Positions 25,701-40,390 of a stretch of DNA of 64,000 nt are shown here, one piece after another. Origin of the DNA: Tubiluchus corallicola (lineage: Eukaryota > Priapulida > Priapulimorpha > Priapulimorphida > Tubiluchidae); NCBI GenBank assembly GCA_030141605.1, contig JAQGDQ010000079.1, forward strand, positions 310,001 to 374,000, read 5' to 3'. Every line of letters begins with the position of its first letter. Position 1 is the first letter of the stretch. The notes under the pieces are model-generated. The model was given only the letters and a program-made list of their open reading frames with translations. It was not told the origin of the DNA and searched no databases. The translations under genes were made by a program, and so were the position numbers.

Positions 25701-25835
25701 CTATTGAATTAATACAACTTTGCAGTCTGACCCATTTCATAACTGCCACGATTCCGCAGCACACCATGACACGTGGTTCTGCTCTCTTCTAGTTATGTCT
25801 GGAAAATCATAACTAGATTTTGATTATGAGCATTC
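22707..25835. other. Intergenic spacer with pyrimidine-rich tracts
   Basis: Holds the fucosyltransferase promoter side and the PRMT1 3' UTR. Degenerate TC/CTTT-rich tracts at about 23336-23465 and 23616-23695 flank an AT-rich piece. Minus-strand AATAAA signals for PRMT1 are possible near 24912 and 24005. Around 25190-25440 several TAGCC/GGCTA motifs recur, perhaps old transposon. No coding gene recognised. Confidence 0.5.
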
Positions 25836-28956
<3,121 letters not shown>

Positions 28957-29948
28957 CTTTGTCACGGCGCTATTACACTTTCGCAAATCCTAGTTTTTTT
29001 CTGGCCTATTGTTTGTTTTCACGCCTGCAGGCCAGAAAGCAGACCAACAGGCGCAATATACACCATATTCCCATAATATTATTGGTTTTTCGGCCTTACA
29101 ATTCCAGATTAAAGTCGTACATTACTTACCGTCACCAACATGCAAGAAGCTCCACGTGAATAACTGTGTTTACACCACTCATGCGCAATCGCTCTCGCGC
29201 AGTGACGTATATGGCACTTAACCTGTATTTTTAGTTTCTTTGCATAATTTATGATTATTATGGTTGCAGCCACGGGAGTTTGTATCGTATTACAGTGTTC
29301 CCCGCTACTTCAAAAATATTAATGTGAAATATTTATCTCGGTATCCTTGCTGTTTCGATGGCATCAGAATAGTGGTGGTGATGGCGATAACGATAAAAGT
29401 AACACTGCAATAATGGTGGTGATAATGAGTACATAAAACTAAAATGCCATTATAGTCCTGTGTCAGTCATTGTCTTTTCTTCAAAAGACTTCCCAAATTT
29501 TTTGTTTCTTCTTCACTGTATAGTCAGACCCAAGCTGGCATATACGAGGAAATTATTTTAGACGACTACAGTTATTTATCATTAATTTCATTTATTACTT
29601 TAGTATTATAAAAGTAAAGGTTTTTTCTTTATGTCGTAAATGACGTTAAGATAAAAGTGTGTCACGTGCCTTTTAAGCTATGCCCTGATAATGCATAAAC
29701 TAGTACGAAATTCGTCACGTAACCACACACACAAACATGAAGGCGGTACGAACTGTATAGTGTACAACTGTGAATACAACGTAATTATTGGTAATTATAT
29801 ACTAAATATATGAGTAAATTACCACGAGATTAGCGGAAACATTCACTGATGACGTGAGAATAATAGAATAATGACCTATGAGCCTAGGAACGAGTAATAA
29901 CCTAGAAAAAACTAGGAGGTGCGAAAGTGTAATAGCGCCCTTTGTCAC
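28957..29948. mobile_element. Non-autonomous DNA transposon with 9-bp target duplications
   Basis: Direct repeats CTTTGTCAC at 28957-28965 and 29940-29948 flank a 974-bp element (28966-29939). Its ends are inverted repeats: GGCGCTATTACACTTTCGCA is identical at both ends, and the match continues through CCTAG and a T run for about 36 bp with two mismatches. There is no transposase frame inside. A 9-bp duplication with GG-starting ends fits Merlin (8-9 bp) or Mutator-like (9-10 bp) superfamilies; I cannot choose. The duplications are perfect, so the insertion is fairly recent. Confidence 0.88.
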
Positions 29949-30335
29949 CTTTTACTGTTTTACTTAGTAAATTTTCAGCCCAACAATACAACATTTTACA
30001 AACGCAGGGATACGAGCATCCGCATTATTATTATATAGTAATAATTCGGCAACTAATTAAGTTAATGTTTTGCATGTCTGATTTTATACTTCGTGCAGTT
30101 TCTTTAAATACATGTGACTCAGTGAAGACGGTATCCACGTGCTCAGTGATAATGGTAAGTAGACCCATTGTCTAATATGCTAACTTACCTACAACAGTTA
30201 AAATTCTGTATTTGTCGGAATTACCACCGCGCTGTACCCACTATGAGAGAATAACTCAGGAGACAAACAAGCTCGGCAAGAAGATAGTAACACAATTTGA
30301 AAATACAGCTCCAACAAAATTAACGCATCAACAAA

Positions 30336-30548
30336 ATGGACAAAAACGAACGTCGACAATGTTTATTTTATTCAGCTGCATGTAGATGCCGCCACCTTTC
30401 TAACACGTGCGCTGTCTTGTTTTGAGGTATGACTTAGTAATGACATGGACAAAAACGAACGTCGACAATGTTTATTTTATTCAGCTGCATGTAGATGCCG
30501 CCACCTTTCTAACACGTGCGCTGTCTTGTTTTGAGGTATGACTTAGTT
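30336..30548 (+). repeat. Exact 109-bp tandem duplication upstream of HIU hydrolase
   Basis: Unit 30336-30444 is repeated at 30445 to about 30548 with no difference seen. Each unit starts with ATGGACAAAAACG, contains GATGCCGCCACC and ends with TTTTGAGGTATGA, a donor-like sequence. Each unit also holds a 29-codon open frame from its ATG. It lies 325 bases upstream of the hydrolase start, so it could be a duplicated promoter or 5' UTR exon. Confidence 0.85.
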
Positions 30549-30872
30549 TTAGTATTATTACTTACGTACGGCACGATGGATTAACTAAAAAGTTAATTAT
30601 TGTTAAACTTAAAGGTATTTATTTCAGCTTGGTTACTTTTCTTCTTTATTATCTACAATAATCATTACGCCTAATGTTTTCCAAGTTGACAAAAGTTAAA
30701 ATTAGTTTTAGCAGATTTTTCTACCTGTCTAAATGTATGTATAAACTATCAGTATCAGAAGTAATAATATTAATAATGCTTAATAGATCTGCAATCTAGT
30801 ATTCACACTTTTAATTTTTAAAATTACATTACCAAATTAATGGCTATCTCCTTTTAAGTAGATTTTGCATCA

Positions 30873-33800
30873 ATGTCTGCCGGGCCACTTACCACACACG
30901 TCTTAGACACTGCAAGAGGAAAGCCAGCTGCACACATTGAGATAGAGTTGCATCGAATGTCTGGTCCTGGAATATGGAGCTTTCTAAATTCTGGGTACAC
31001 CAGCTATTTCTAAAATGTTTCATGGTGGCTGTAGTTTCTTGACATTTACTAAAGACTGGTGACTATGCCCTGTCCAAGGAGTGTTATACCATTTTCCTTA
31101 TGCACCTTAAGCCCCCAGGCTGGAATTTGTAAGGTAAACTTGGCATGTGTACAGGCATCAAGGATATTACCGAAACTGAAATTTATGAAAAAAAGGAAAC
31201 CGCACTGAAACCAAACCGAAATAATTTTTGCAACAGCAACTACTGGCTTTTCAACTACTTTTGCAAAACCAACTACCATCAAAACTGAAAAAATTCTGAA
31301 ATAAATAAAATACTTTATTCTGTTTGTTTGCTTTTATTTGCTCTGATACAAATTGATGAAGTAGCTAGGTGTTGTGGAGAAGGCTAGTATTCATTAGAAC
31401 TGAATGGAAAATTGTAGAATGTTCTATAGTATAGTAGAACAATCTTTTTACCTTGTAGAAGCAATCGTAGATTCTAGAACTTTCTATACGCGATGCGCGT
31501 AGTAGTTTCTAGATTGTTCTGGTGTTTCCATTTGTATTGATATATAAGGCAGAGCTGGCCACTCAAGTTTATTCTCAGATACGCACACTCTCACTTACAT
31601 GTTTCCAGATTATCACTTGACTGTACATATTTTGAGTTCCTTCATACTTTGTGTTATGGAATTCTCACACAATAAACCTATTTAATTTGACAACGTGTTT
31701 TCTGGTTTTCTCTACGAGCCGTCTGAGAGAAAGAAACACAACATTAGGTAAAAAATCTTAACCAGAAACCAAATAAGTAGAAATATGTTTATGGTTAAAA
31801 ATCATGATGCTTTAAAAAAATTGACAAATTTTATTTTGTTTCCTATATTTCATAAATTATAAAATTAAACTTGGTTTTATTCAAATTGTGCTTTGATATT
31901 TCGGTTTATTGTGCCTGGAGGCCTTAAAGCTTCACAGCTGTGATGAGCGGACCATGATCCTGTGGACCGGATCAGACCAAGATCGGCAAGGTTTTTTGCT
32001 GATCAGATCGGATCGGATCAGATTGCAAATGTACTATTGAACATAATGATTTATGCGGACCAGATGTGGATCAAATATTTGGTGGATCAGATCTTTGCAG
32101 ATTTTAATTTTCATTAATGTTTCTCCGCACTATTTGGCAGTGTTTGCATTGCGGGGAAAAAATGACAGACGGACACTCATCGCAAGCTACCAGGTTGAAT
32201 AACAGTTAAATGAAAATAATAATTAGCTTCATTAATCATTAAATGAACATACTACTGTACTAGCAGTAGTAGCAGCAGCAGCAATAGTAAAATCTGTTAA
32301 AAATACTAATGCTAAAATATTAAAATAACATCAGATAGAGAATATTCTTATATTCCTTCCTGCAGTTGCAATTAGTCAATGAAAATCAAACTACCCAGTT
32401 GATACACTGCAACTGGGTGCAATTGCCACTGATTTATAATATTTTTGTTTATTTAAACCAAGGGCAGCAAAAAATGCAAATTATTGTGCGGATCAGAAAC
32501 CTTGCAGATCAGGACAGATCGCGGATTAGAATTAATTTATATTAGCGGTTGCAGATCGCTGTTAATAGCAAAATGCAGATTTTTAGTAGCCAGTAGATTT
32601 CATCTTGGTAGACCAATTTGTTGCAGATCAGGAAATTAGTCGATCTGCTCAACCCTGCTTCACAATGATCAGCACTGAAGATATGCCACATTGCCATGAA
32701 AAGCATGCTATAAATAATACAAAAGGTTAAATAAACAATACTTTAGTTTTATTTGAAGTTTTAACATCTATGGGAAACGAAAGGTAAGCTGGTTAAATAC
32801 TACTAAACCTCGGAGAATTGTTACCGAAAATTATGGAAAGTTTCGGCTATGGAACAATAAATTTCGACTAAAACGAAACTGAACCGAAAGTGCAATTATT
32901 GACAAAGCAAAATGACATTTTCGTTTCAGTAACATACATGACGGGCATGAAAATTTTTGCTGGTATGTGCTTGGTATCAGAAAATTGATGTATAATTAAG
33001 CCACTAAAGACATTGAATATGAAAATAAATTACTTGAATCCCTTCAAAGAGAAAATTTAATAAGTTCTTCAAACCACACACAGATAGCCATACTAGTTTC
33101 GCCACAATGTGATTTATAGAATATAGGGAGTGCTGCATTTGTAGGCCGAGGTGTTCGCGCATGGTGCAGCATGTTTTGCAGCTTGGATAAGACCAATATA
33201 ATTATTATTGTTCACAAGTCCCGTGCAGTGTCCTCACCTACACATATTCCTTTTGCCCTCCATCAGTCACAATTTGGAACACACTTCCAGCCAAAGCAAT
33301 AAACACTAACTCCTCATACATTCCTGACACTAAAGCCACCTTCCCACATGGGAAGATTTCAAATTACACAAGGTGCACATATATATCCACACTCGGCAGG
33401 CCTCTATTCTTTTATAATATTGGTTATAATATGCGGGTCATGCACAATTCCAATTTAGCTTTTAGAATTAACGATTAAAGAGCAGCTTTTGTTACAATGT
33501 TACATTTTTCATTACATTATATTTTATATGCTTTCTGTTTAGCTTCTTTACAACTGCTAGCCTTGTCATATTTACAAAGTATCAATTGCTACTATTGTAA
33601 TTTTGCAATTGACTCCGAATTTTCTGTTTTTTACAGGAAAACTAATGCTGATGGAAGGTTACCTGGCTTGCTAGCAGATGGAGCCTTAATTCCTGGTATC
33701 TATAAACTCAAATTTGACACGGCTGGCTATTTCAAGTCAATTGGAACACAAGGATTTTATCCTTATGTTGAAGTAATTGAACGTATTCTATCTAGTATCT

Positions 33801-35399
33801 TAAAATTTAAAAAAATGATTAACACTGTATGAAATTGACCATTAAGTGATCGTGTTAATCCTTATAAGCATAGTAGATTTGATGAATTTATTCATTGGTG
33901 AAATTTGGTTTTCAGTACAAAATGCAGCGTAGATGCAATGAAAGTTCCAAGTCTGGGGAATGGGAACCTTAACGCTGTCAAGCAGCGCCTATTGTCCGTT
34001 ATTGTGTGAATCTGTTATCTGTTCACAATTTACATTTTAAAACATTTGATCTCTTGGGGTATAGACTTGAGATTTTTGGTGTGGGATAACTTTTGAACAA
34101 AATAATGGCCATTATCATAGTTCATCCAGAAAGGGGTAAACGGGCATAAGCCTCAAGAGATGCACAGTGGGAAGATCTGAGTCAGCTCAATGCAAAGATT
34201 TAGAGTGGCCTGTCACCTATTGACAATTCACCATTGATAGAAAATATATTATCACCCCCCACCCCCAAAGCAGTTCCTGGATTTGAACATTTGCATTTAC
34301 AATGTCATAAAGGCAGTTTTTGTCCTACATAATGTAAAGTGTTATTTATAAATTATCTATAAGTATGACAGCATTTAGATACTGCTCTTGCTATGTCTTA
34401 TCATCCCTTCTAGTCCCCCGGTGATGGGAATAGTGGGAGAATTTGAGTCACGCAGTAGCTCAATATTAGGAATTAGAGTGCATTGACAATTCAACACTGA
34501 CAAAAATATATTAATCTCCTACCACAGGAAGGGTGGATCCAGAATTCTAACAATTGTAACAATAGTGTTATAAAGATAGGTTTAAAATTTGAAGGTTTTG
34601 CAAAATTTCAAGTGTAAATGTTAGGTTCTGGGCAATTGCCCAGGTCAATGATCCACCTCAAAGGAAGCAGGAGGAATGATGCAAGATGGTAGATATAGTG
34701 TGAGAATCTGAATCAGCTCAATGATCTGTCACCTGTATAATCCTGTTACAACAAAAATGCTTTATCTCCTCACTATCCAGGGATGGGGAGGGAAGATCCA
34801 GGAGTCGAATAATTATAACTGTAGTTTTATGAAGGTAGGTTTTGTGTGCAAAATGTCAAGTGTAAACGCTAGACAGTTTGTTAGAACTTTTGCAAGGGCC
34901 TAGGATAAAGGTAAAAATTGCCAAAAGTGCCAGCTGTACAAAACTTGCTGTATGAATTTTAGACGTCAAAAATGTTTGAACCCTGTTTATCCAGGAGGCA
35001 CCACTGGGAAATTAGTTCTGTTTGTATACCTTAATTGCCTTTGGGAATTTGTGAACCAAATTTAGCTAAAATGATCTTATGTTAAAAGACAATATCCTCA
35101 AGTCAAAAGTGAGTGTCAGGGAACCTACAGCATTATTGATGCTCTGATTAAGTAAACATTAACATCGCTATTATTATACTTAGTTTTGCAACATTTAAAA
35201 TGTCTTGAAAGTTTAGAAACATTGTAAATATTGTGCCTATGCAGTTATTATATGTAATTGCAATAGCTAAAAGGTTCATAGCATTTTAATACATTTTTGG
35301 TTTTTCTAGGTGGTGTTTGAGATTGAGGAATCCAGTCAACATTACCATGTTCCATTACTTCTAAACCCTTATGGTTACAGTACTTACAGAGGAAGTTAG
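30873..35399 (+). CDS. 5-hydroxyisourate hydrolase (transthyretin-like), complete
   Basis: Three exons, 30873-30994, 33637-33772 and 35310-35399, give 115 residues with matching phases and GT-AG borders. The product begins MSAGPLTTHVLD and ends with YRGS, the C-terminal tetrapeptide that separates HIU hydrolases from thyroid-hormone-binding transthyretin. Catalytic residues are in place: His9, Arg48 and His99 (in HYHVPLLL), plus the YRGS terminus. The enzyme hydrolyses 5-hydroxyisourate from urate oxidase to OHCU in purine breakdown, as a homotetramer. No N-terminal peroxisomal PTS2 or C-terminal PTS1 is evident, so cytosolic location is inferred. The start follows an acceptor-like CTTTTAAG, so an untranslated first exon may exist. 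Intron 1 (2.6 kb) and intron 2 (1.5 kb) are full of repeats. Confidence 0.93.
31370..31743 (+). mobile_element. Solo LTR in intron 1 of the HIU hydrolase gene
   Basis: A 374-bp block begins TGTTGTG and ends CACAACA, a 7-base inverted terminus of LTR type. Inside, in order: TATATAAG at 31541-31548 and AATAAA at 31671-31676. Flanks are CTAGG on the left and TTAGG on the right, a 5-bp target duplication with one change. No coding sequence or second LTR is adjacent, as after LTR-LTR recombination. It reads in the same direction as the host gene. Confidence 0.72.
31929..32664. mobile_element. hAT-like non-autonomous element, GATC-rich
   Basis: Perfect 8-bp direct repeats GCTTCACA at 31929-31936 and 32657-32664 flank a 720-bp element. 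An 8-bp duplication is the hAT (or P) hallmark. The ends are imperfect inverted repeats sharing TGAGC(G/A)GA, and both flanking regions are rich in GATCAGATC-type motifs. No transposase frame. It lies in intron 1 of the hydrolase gene, about 190 bp after the solo LTR. Confidence 0.68.
34130..34905 (+). repeat. Three degenerate ~265-bp tandem repeats in HIU hydrolase intron 2
   Basis: Recognisable anchors recur at 34169, 34435 and 34700: AATCTGAGTCAGCTCAATG-like, then CTGTCACCT, AATATATTA/ATCTCC, GGGGAGGAAGATCCAGGA and TTATAAAGGTAGGTTTT, then TCAAGTGTAAA. The spacing is 265-266 bases. The copies are strongly diverged, so the array is old. Confidence 0.7.
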
Positions 35400-35983
35400 C
35401 TTGACAGAACCGACACTTACTAAGTTTCTAGTTACTGTCACACTACAGTTGAAGCAATAGTGTGCATAATGTCCAGTGGATTTATGAAGATCAGAGAGTG
35501 GGATATGTGTAATGAACATGACTATATACTTTATTAATGCTGACTTTTTAGTACATGTTCTGGGTGCTACAATTATGTTAATATCGAATAACAACGTAAT
35601 CGTAGTTTTTAAGTCTTCTCTATTTTATGTAATACAATTTTAAAATGCAACAAAAAGATTTACATTTAGTAAATTTAGTATGATTGTTAGACAATAATTA
35701 CCCCGACTCCCGAGTTCAGTGCCAAATATTTAATAAGATATTTAGCTGCAGCACTAATGCTGCACAGTATTGTTTCATGCTTTTTCTATGGAATACAATG
35801 AGTATGATTCTTGAGGCATTGATGGATTGGTTAATTATGAAACAGTAACTGGTGCTGTGGAGCAGTATAATTCCGTAAATCAATTGTTTTGTGTTCACCT
35901 CAAACATTATTTTAGTGATTTGTAAATAATATATATATCTAATTATTTTCGTTAGAAAAATTTTGTACATGTTCAGTTTCTTA

Positions 35984-35989
35984 AATAAA
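35984..35989 (+). terminator. Candidate poly(A) signal of HIU hydrolase
   Basis: AATAAA about 585 bases after the stop codon and just before the CT-rich repeat begins. No competing coding signal lies between. Confidence 0.5.
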
Positions 35990-36019
35990 AGTGGCATTTC
36001 GTTGTTTCAGATCTGCTTC

Positions 36020-36528
<509 letters not shown>

Positions 36529-36764
36529 AATTGTTTGCTACATATTAACAGCAGGAAATTAAAATCTGTAACTCATACTTGGACAGTTGTGTTCATTGCA
36601 TGATTTTGTCTGCAGGTCATTTCATCATTCTTACCTTTGAGATCCTTCTTGCTGCTTATGCTCACAGGGGGCATAATAAATTCTGTCAGCTCTATTTTTT
36701 ACGCTGTACCTGGTATTCCAACTAAAGACAGCATCAAAGCATTAGGGCCTATGTCTGCTCTATC

Positions 36765-37790
36765 TTGGTTCTGGTCTGTCTGAGAGATGAACTGTCTGTG
36801 GTCTGGTGTTTGACTGATCTGTCTTGGGGGCTGACCTGCCTGAGAAGTGATTTGTCAGTGGTCTGTTCTGTGTCAGATAAATATGGGATCTGGTTCATGG
36901 AGGTCTAATTTTCAGAAATCTTGCCTGTAGCTGGTCTCCATGGGGTCTGGTCTTCAAAAGTCTGATCTGTTGTCTGTTGAGATGCCTGGTCTATGGCTGA
37001 TCTGTCTGTGATCTAGTCTTTACAGGTCTGATCAAGTGATCACACCTGACAACCGTAGGACATTATATGGCCCCAAAAAATGGCATGCTGTATTGTTTTA
37101 TCTGCCCAATCTGACAATAAGACAGAAAAGGTGATTTCCTGGCCACCCTAACTTAGATGGGAAACATGCGACTAAACCCTGGTGGTCAGTGTCATCCGTG
37201 AAAAAGAATAAACAAGCAGTTTGATTGACGATTATTCACTTTGTGCATATGTAGTATCAAAGTCGTATCTATCAGACTATCTACTGTCAGACCACTGGTA
37301 GACCACATCTCAGGCAGACCAGATCAGATCACCCAAAGAGCAGAACCACTAAATAAATCAGACTTCTGAAGACTAGAACCCAGGTAACCCAGATGCAGGA
37401 CAGACCTCAGACAGACAAACACTGGGCCTCTGAAGACTAGATTAATGAATAATTCTGACTTCTGTAGACAAACTGCAAGTAGACTCCAACAGGCCAGGCT
37501 TCGCACAGACCATCCAAAGACCAGAACTTTGAAAACCTAATACAGACCAGACCACTGATACATCATATCTCAGACAGTACAAAACTCCAAACAGACCAGT
37601 CAAGGGCCAGACCTCTGAATAGGCCATACATCTGAAGCCCAAACGCCATACAGACGAGGCACAGACCAGGCCACTGATAGATAATATCTCAGGCAGCCGA
37701 AGACCCAAGCAGACATTCACAAACCAGACTGCTGGCAGATCAGACTTCAGACTGACCACTCAAGAACAAACCAAACAGACCGACATTTGG
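36765..37790. repeat. Degenerate minisatellite in two opposite orientations
   Basis: The right half (about 37262-37790) repeats a unit like CAGACCACTGATAGA followed by ATCTCAGGCAGACC and GACCAGA variants. The left half (about 36765-37030) repeats its reverse complement, such as TCAGTGGTCTG and GACCTGCCTGAG. About 230 bp of ordinary DNA separates the halves. Open frames here are by-products of the repeat. Confidence 0.75.
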
Positions 37791-37858
37791 AACAGAAAAA
37801 ACTAACCCAGTCCATTAATTAAAGCAAGCTCAGACACAGCCAACACTGCATTAGTTTG

Positions 37859-37982
37859 TTACGTAATGCATCATTTTTATTACATAATGATTGTTACGTA
37901 ATGACATAAAATAACGACAAATTTTGTGATTTGTTACATAATGCAGCTTTTTTGTTACATGATGCTGAACTGTTATATAATG
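37859..37982 (+). promoter_or_regulatory. Cluster of six TTACGTAATG-like motifs
   Basis: TTACGTAATG at 37859 and 37894, TTACATAATG at 37880 and 37934, TTACATGATG at 37955 and TTATATAATG at 37973. The palindrome TTACGTAA is the binding site of PAR-bZIP/E4BP4 (NFIL3) factors. It may be a regulatory cluster or just a decayed short tandem repeat; no promoter is clearly attached. Confidence 0.4.
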
Positions 37983-37989
37983 AGCCTTA

Positions 37990-40200
37990 ACGGAAGTAAT
38001 CGGGGAAAGCATGTCACTCAAGAATTATATAGGCGAATTTCTTTCGTATTAAACAAATCTGTCGTTCACTCGTGTTTAGACTTCAGCGAAAGCGTGTGAA
38101 TCACTTTCACAACGAATCATCGGCAACCCTTGATAGTCTAAATTTGTAATAATCATTCAGTGTGAGGCACTGAACTGGCAGAAGTGTCTGGACAAAATAT
38201 GTGTACATCATCACTTAATGAGAGAAATAACCAGAGCAGCATGGTAGCTGAAACCGCCTAAAAGGTGCTTTAACTTTGATAGCTAAGCAAAGCAAGCCAT
38301 GTTATCGCTCAGCTATTCTTGTCTATAGACGTCCAAAAAAGGCTCCAAATGTAAAAGTTTCGCATGAAATGCAAATCATATTTAGTGCTGAAGTTGCTGA
38401 ACACAAAAAAGACAAAAATATAATTCAAGCTAGCTATTAATCAATATTAGGACTACCGATAGCTACACATAATATGATAATTCTGCTTACTTGTTATATG
38501 TGACCCAAAGGACAAACTTTGCTGAGTTAAGTAATGCAACAAGCGATTATATTTCTAAATTCGGTTGGGGCTAAATGAAAAGCCTTGATTTTGAAAACAT
38601 TAAATTCGAATAGAACCCGTAGTTTTTAATTATTTATAAAATTAAGTTTTTAACCCTTAGGGCTAACTAACGTAACTGTTTTTTTGCAACTAAGCAAAGT
38701 TTGCGTTTTGAGTGTAGAGCTATGTAATTTTTACTATTTGTGCTTAAGTTCAATTTGGCGGTACAAGTACAAGCCTGCCTAACTTCATGAAAGGTTCCCT
38801 AAAATACGCTTTGCAAGTAAAGCATATTTTTGAGCTTCTGCTCAGATACCCGCAGGCGTAGCTTATTGTGTTTCCAACTAAGTATCCAAATAAAAAAAAT
38901 TAATAAAGATTAAAAACACAAAGTACGTACACGAATGGTGACTTGGTCGCAAAAAAGTTTGGAACCATTTTTGGAAACGTAGGTGCGTGTACACTAATCA
39001 TTCACACATCACTAAGTACGCTCAGTGATTATAGTGTTTTACTGACAAAGCCATCCTGAAGTTCTGCTTATTACAGTCGACCGCCTTCTACACGTATTTC
39101 TCTGTTATAAAACCTTTGCGCCCTACAGTTAATTAATTTTAGGAAAAGGTTTTAGAAAGTGAATAACAATCATTCACGAAACGAAGCTAAGGCGGACAAA
39201 ATTAACCAACAAAATTTGTTTCCGTCAAAAAAAACATAAGACCTGCTAAGAAAAAATATCCATTCAATCAGCTTTACTTAGTGACACAATGCGTGCTCAC
39301 ATTATAAGTATGGCAGGTAATCAGCGGGTTGCGAAGTTGTATGGGATTTAAGAACAGATTTATTTGGCTTTAAGAGATGATGATGTGTTGAGCAGGTAAT
39401 TTAATCAGGATTGGTAAAGATGCAGTGATCTCTATGGGGAGCAGCTCATAATGATGTAGTCTGCATGGGTATGTCATTTTGATTTTCATTTTAATTTACT
39501 GGAAATTTTTCCTGTTGTTTATACCAACTTAGCAACACATATAAGCTTTAAATTTTAAAGTTTAAATGAATGTTCACATTATATCGTTTTCTTGCAGCGC
39601 GTCAATAGACTGTACTAGGGGTAAGTTATAGTAATGTATCTACATCATGCATTTTGGTTCAGTGCGGGGAGCGTTATAGCAAACGCCGTTGGCCGTTGCC
39701 ACAACTGCATTACCAGGTTTAATATGTGCACGTCTTAAGTTATTGGCGAAAGTTAATTGATCTTATGAATGTTCTCTGTATAAAATTGGATATATAGTGT
39801 GTCTTTATATGCGAATTTTAAAACTTGCTATGAACATTGGGCAATTATAATGCTCGTGGTTAATTTGAAACACAAAAGCACCGGTTTATAATTCTTTAGT
39901 ATTATGTTAAAAATTAATGTTAATCAATCCTGAGAAAAAATTAAACAAAATATATTTTAAAAATGAAATAAAAACATGAAAGTTTGGCTGTGCATTTGGA
40001 ATGGGAAACTTCGATGATTCAAGTAACCCAATTGTAATTGATTTTTTCACGTGCCCATGTTTCGACTAAATTAGGTACCAACAATGTTATTTACAACATT
40101 CACCATTCGGTTCCATAGGTTAGCTTTGCTTTTGCGAGCTTTGCGTGCTTAGCGATAATTGCAGCAGCTTCCCACTATTTTTAATTAAAAGAAAGCCAAC
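37990..40200. other. Intergenic spacer; one candidate microexon
   Basis: No coding gene recognised. At 39598-39620 a 23-base segment lies between a good acceptor (TTTTCTTGCAG) and a good donor (GTAAGT), which could be an untranslated microexon of the neuropeptide gene or chance. Confidence 0.3.
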
Positions 40201-40201
40201 C

Positions 40202-40390
40202 TATATAAGTTTGAGTGCGCTCTGGGATTATTGAAGGCAGTCACGGCTTACCCCACTCAGCAGAGTGACGTCACTCGCTACTGAGCCAATCAGCTTCTGT
40301 ACTGAAACAAAGTCTGGAGATATTGAGTTATAATTACAAAGTCGGGGTGCATTACAGCCAGAAGTAGAGTGTGCTTGAGGCTGCGGAAAG
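40202..40390 (+). promoter_or_regulatory. Promoter-like region and possible first exon of the neuropeptide gene
   Basis: TATATAAG at 40202-40209, a palindromic cAMP-response element TGACGTCA at 40266-40273 and CCAAT at 40286-40290, then a strong splice donor (AAAG then GTGAGC) at 40391. The next good acceptor is at about 42862, 13 bases before the precursor ATG (ATTTTAG). A non-coding exon ending at 40390 spliced to the coding exon would explain both. CRE elements are common in neuropeptide promoters. Whether the TATA box or a start further right is used is unclear. The link to the precursor is inference. Confidence 0.45.

Noticed and set aside
30873-35399. Vertebrate-type transthyretin (hormone carrier)
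   Set aside because: The YRGS terminus and His9/Arg48/His99 are hydrolase features, and there is no signal peptide.
37324-37759. Minus-strand Leu/Val/Cys-rich frames
   Set aside because: They lie in the degenerate minisatellite and change with each repeat unit.
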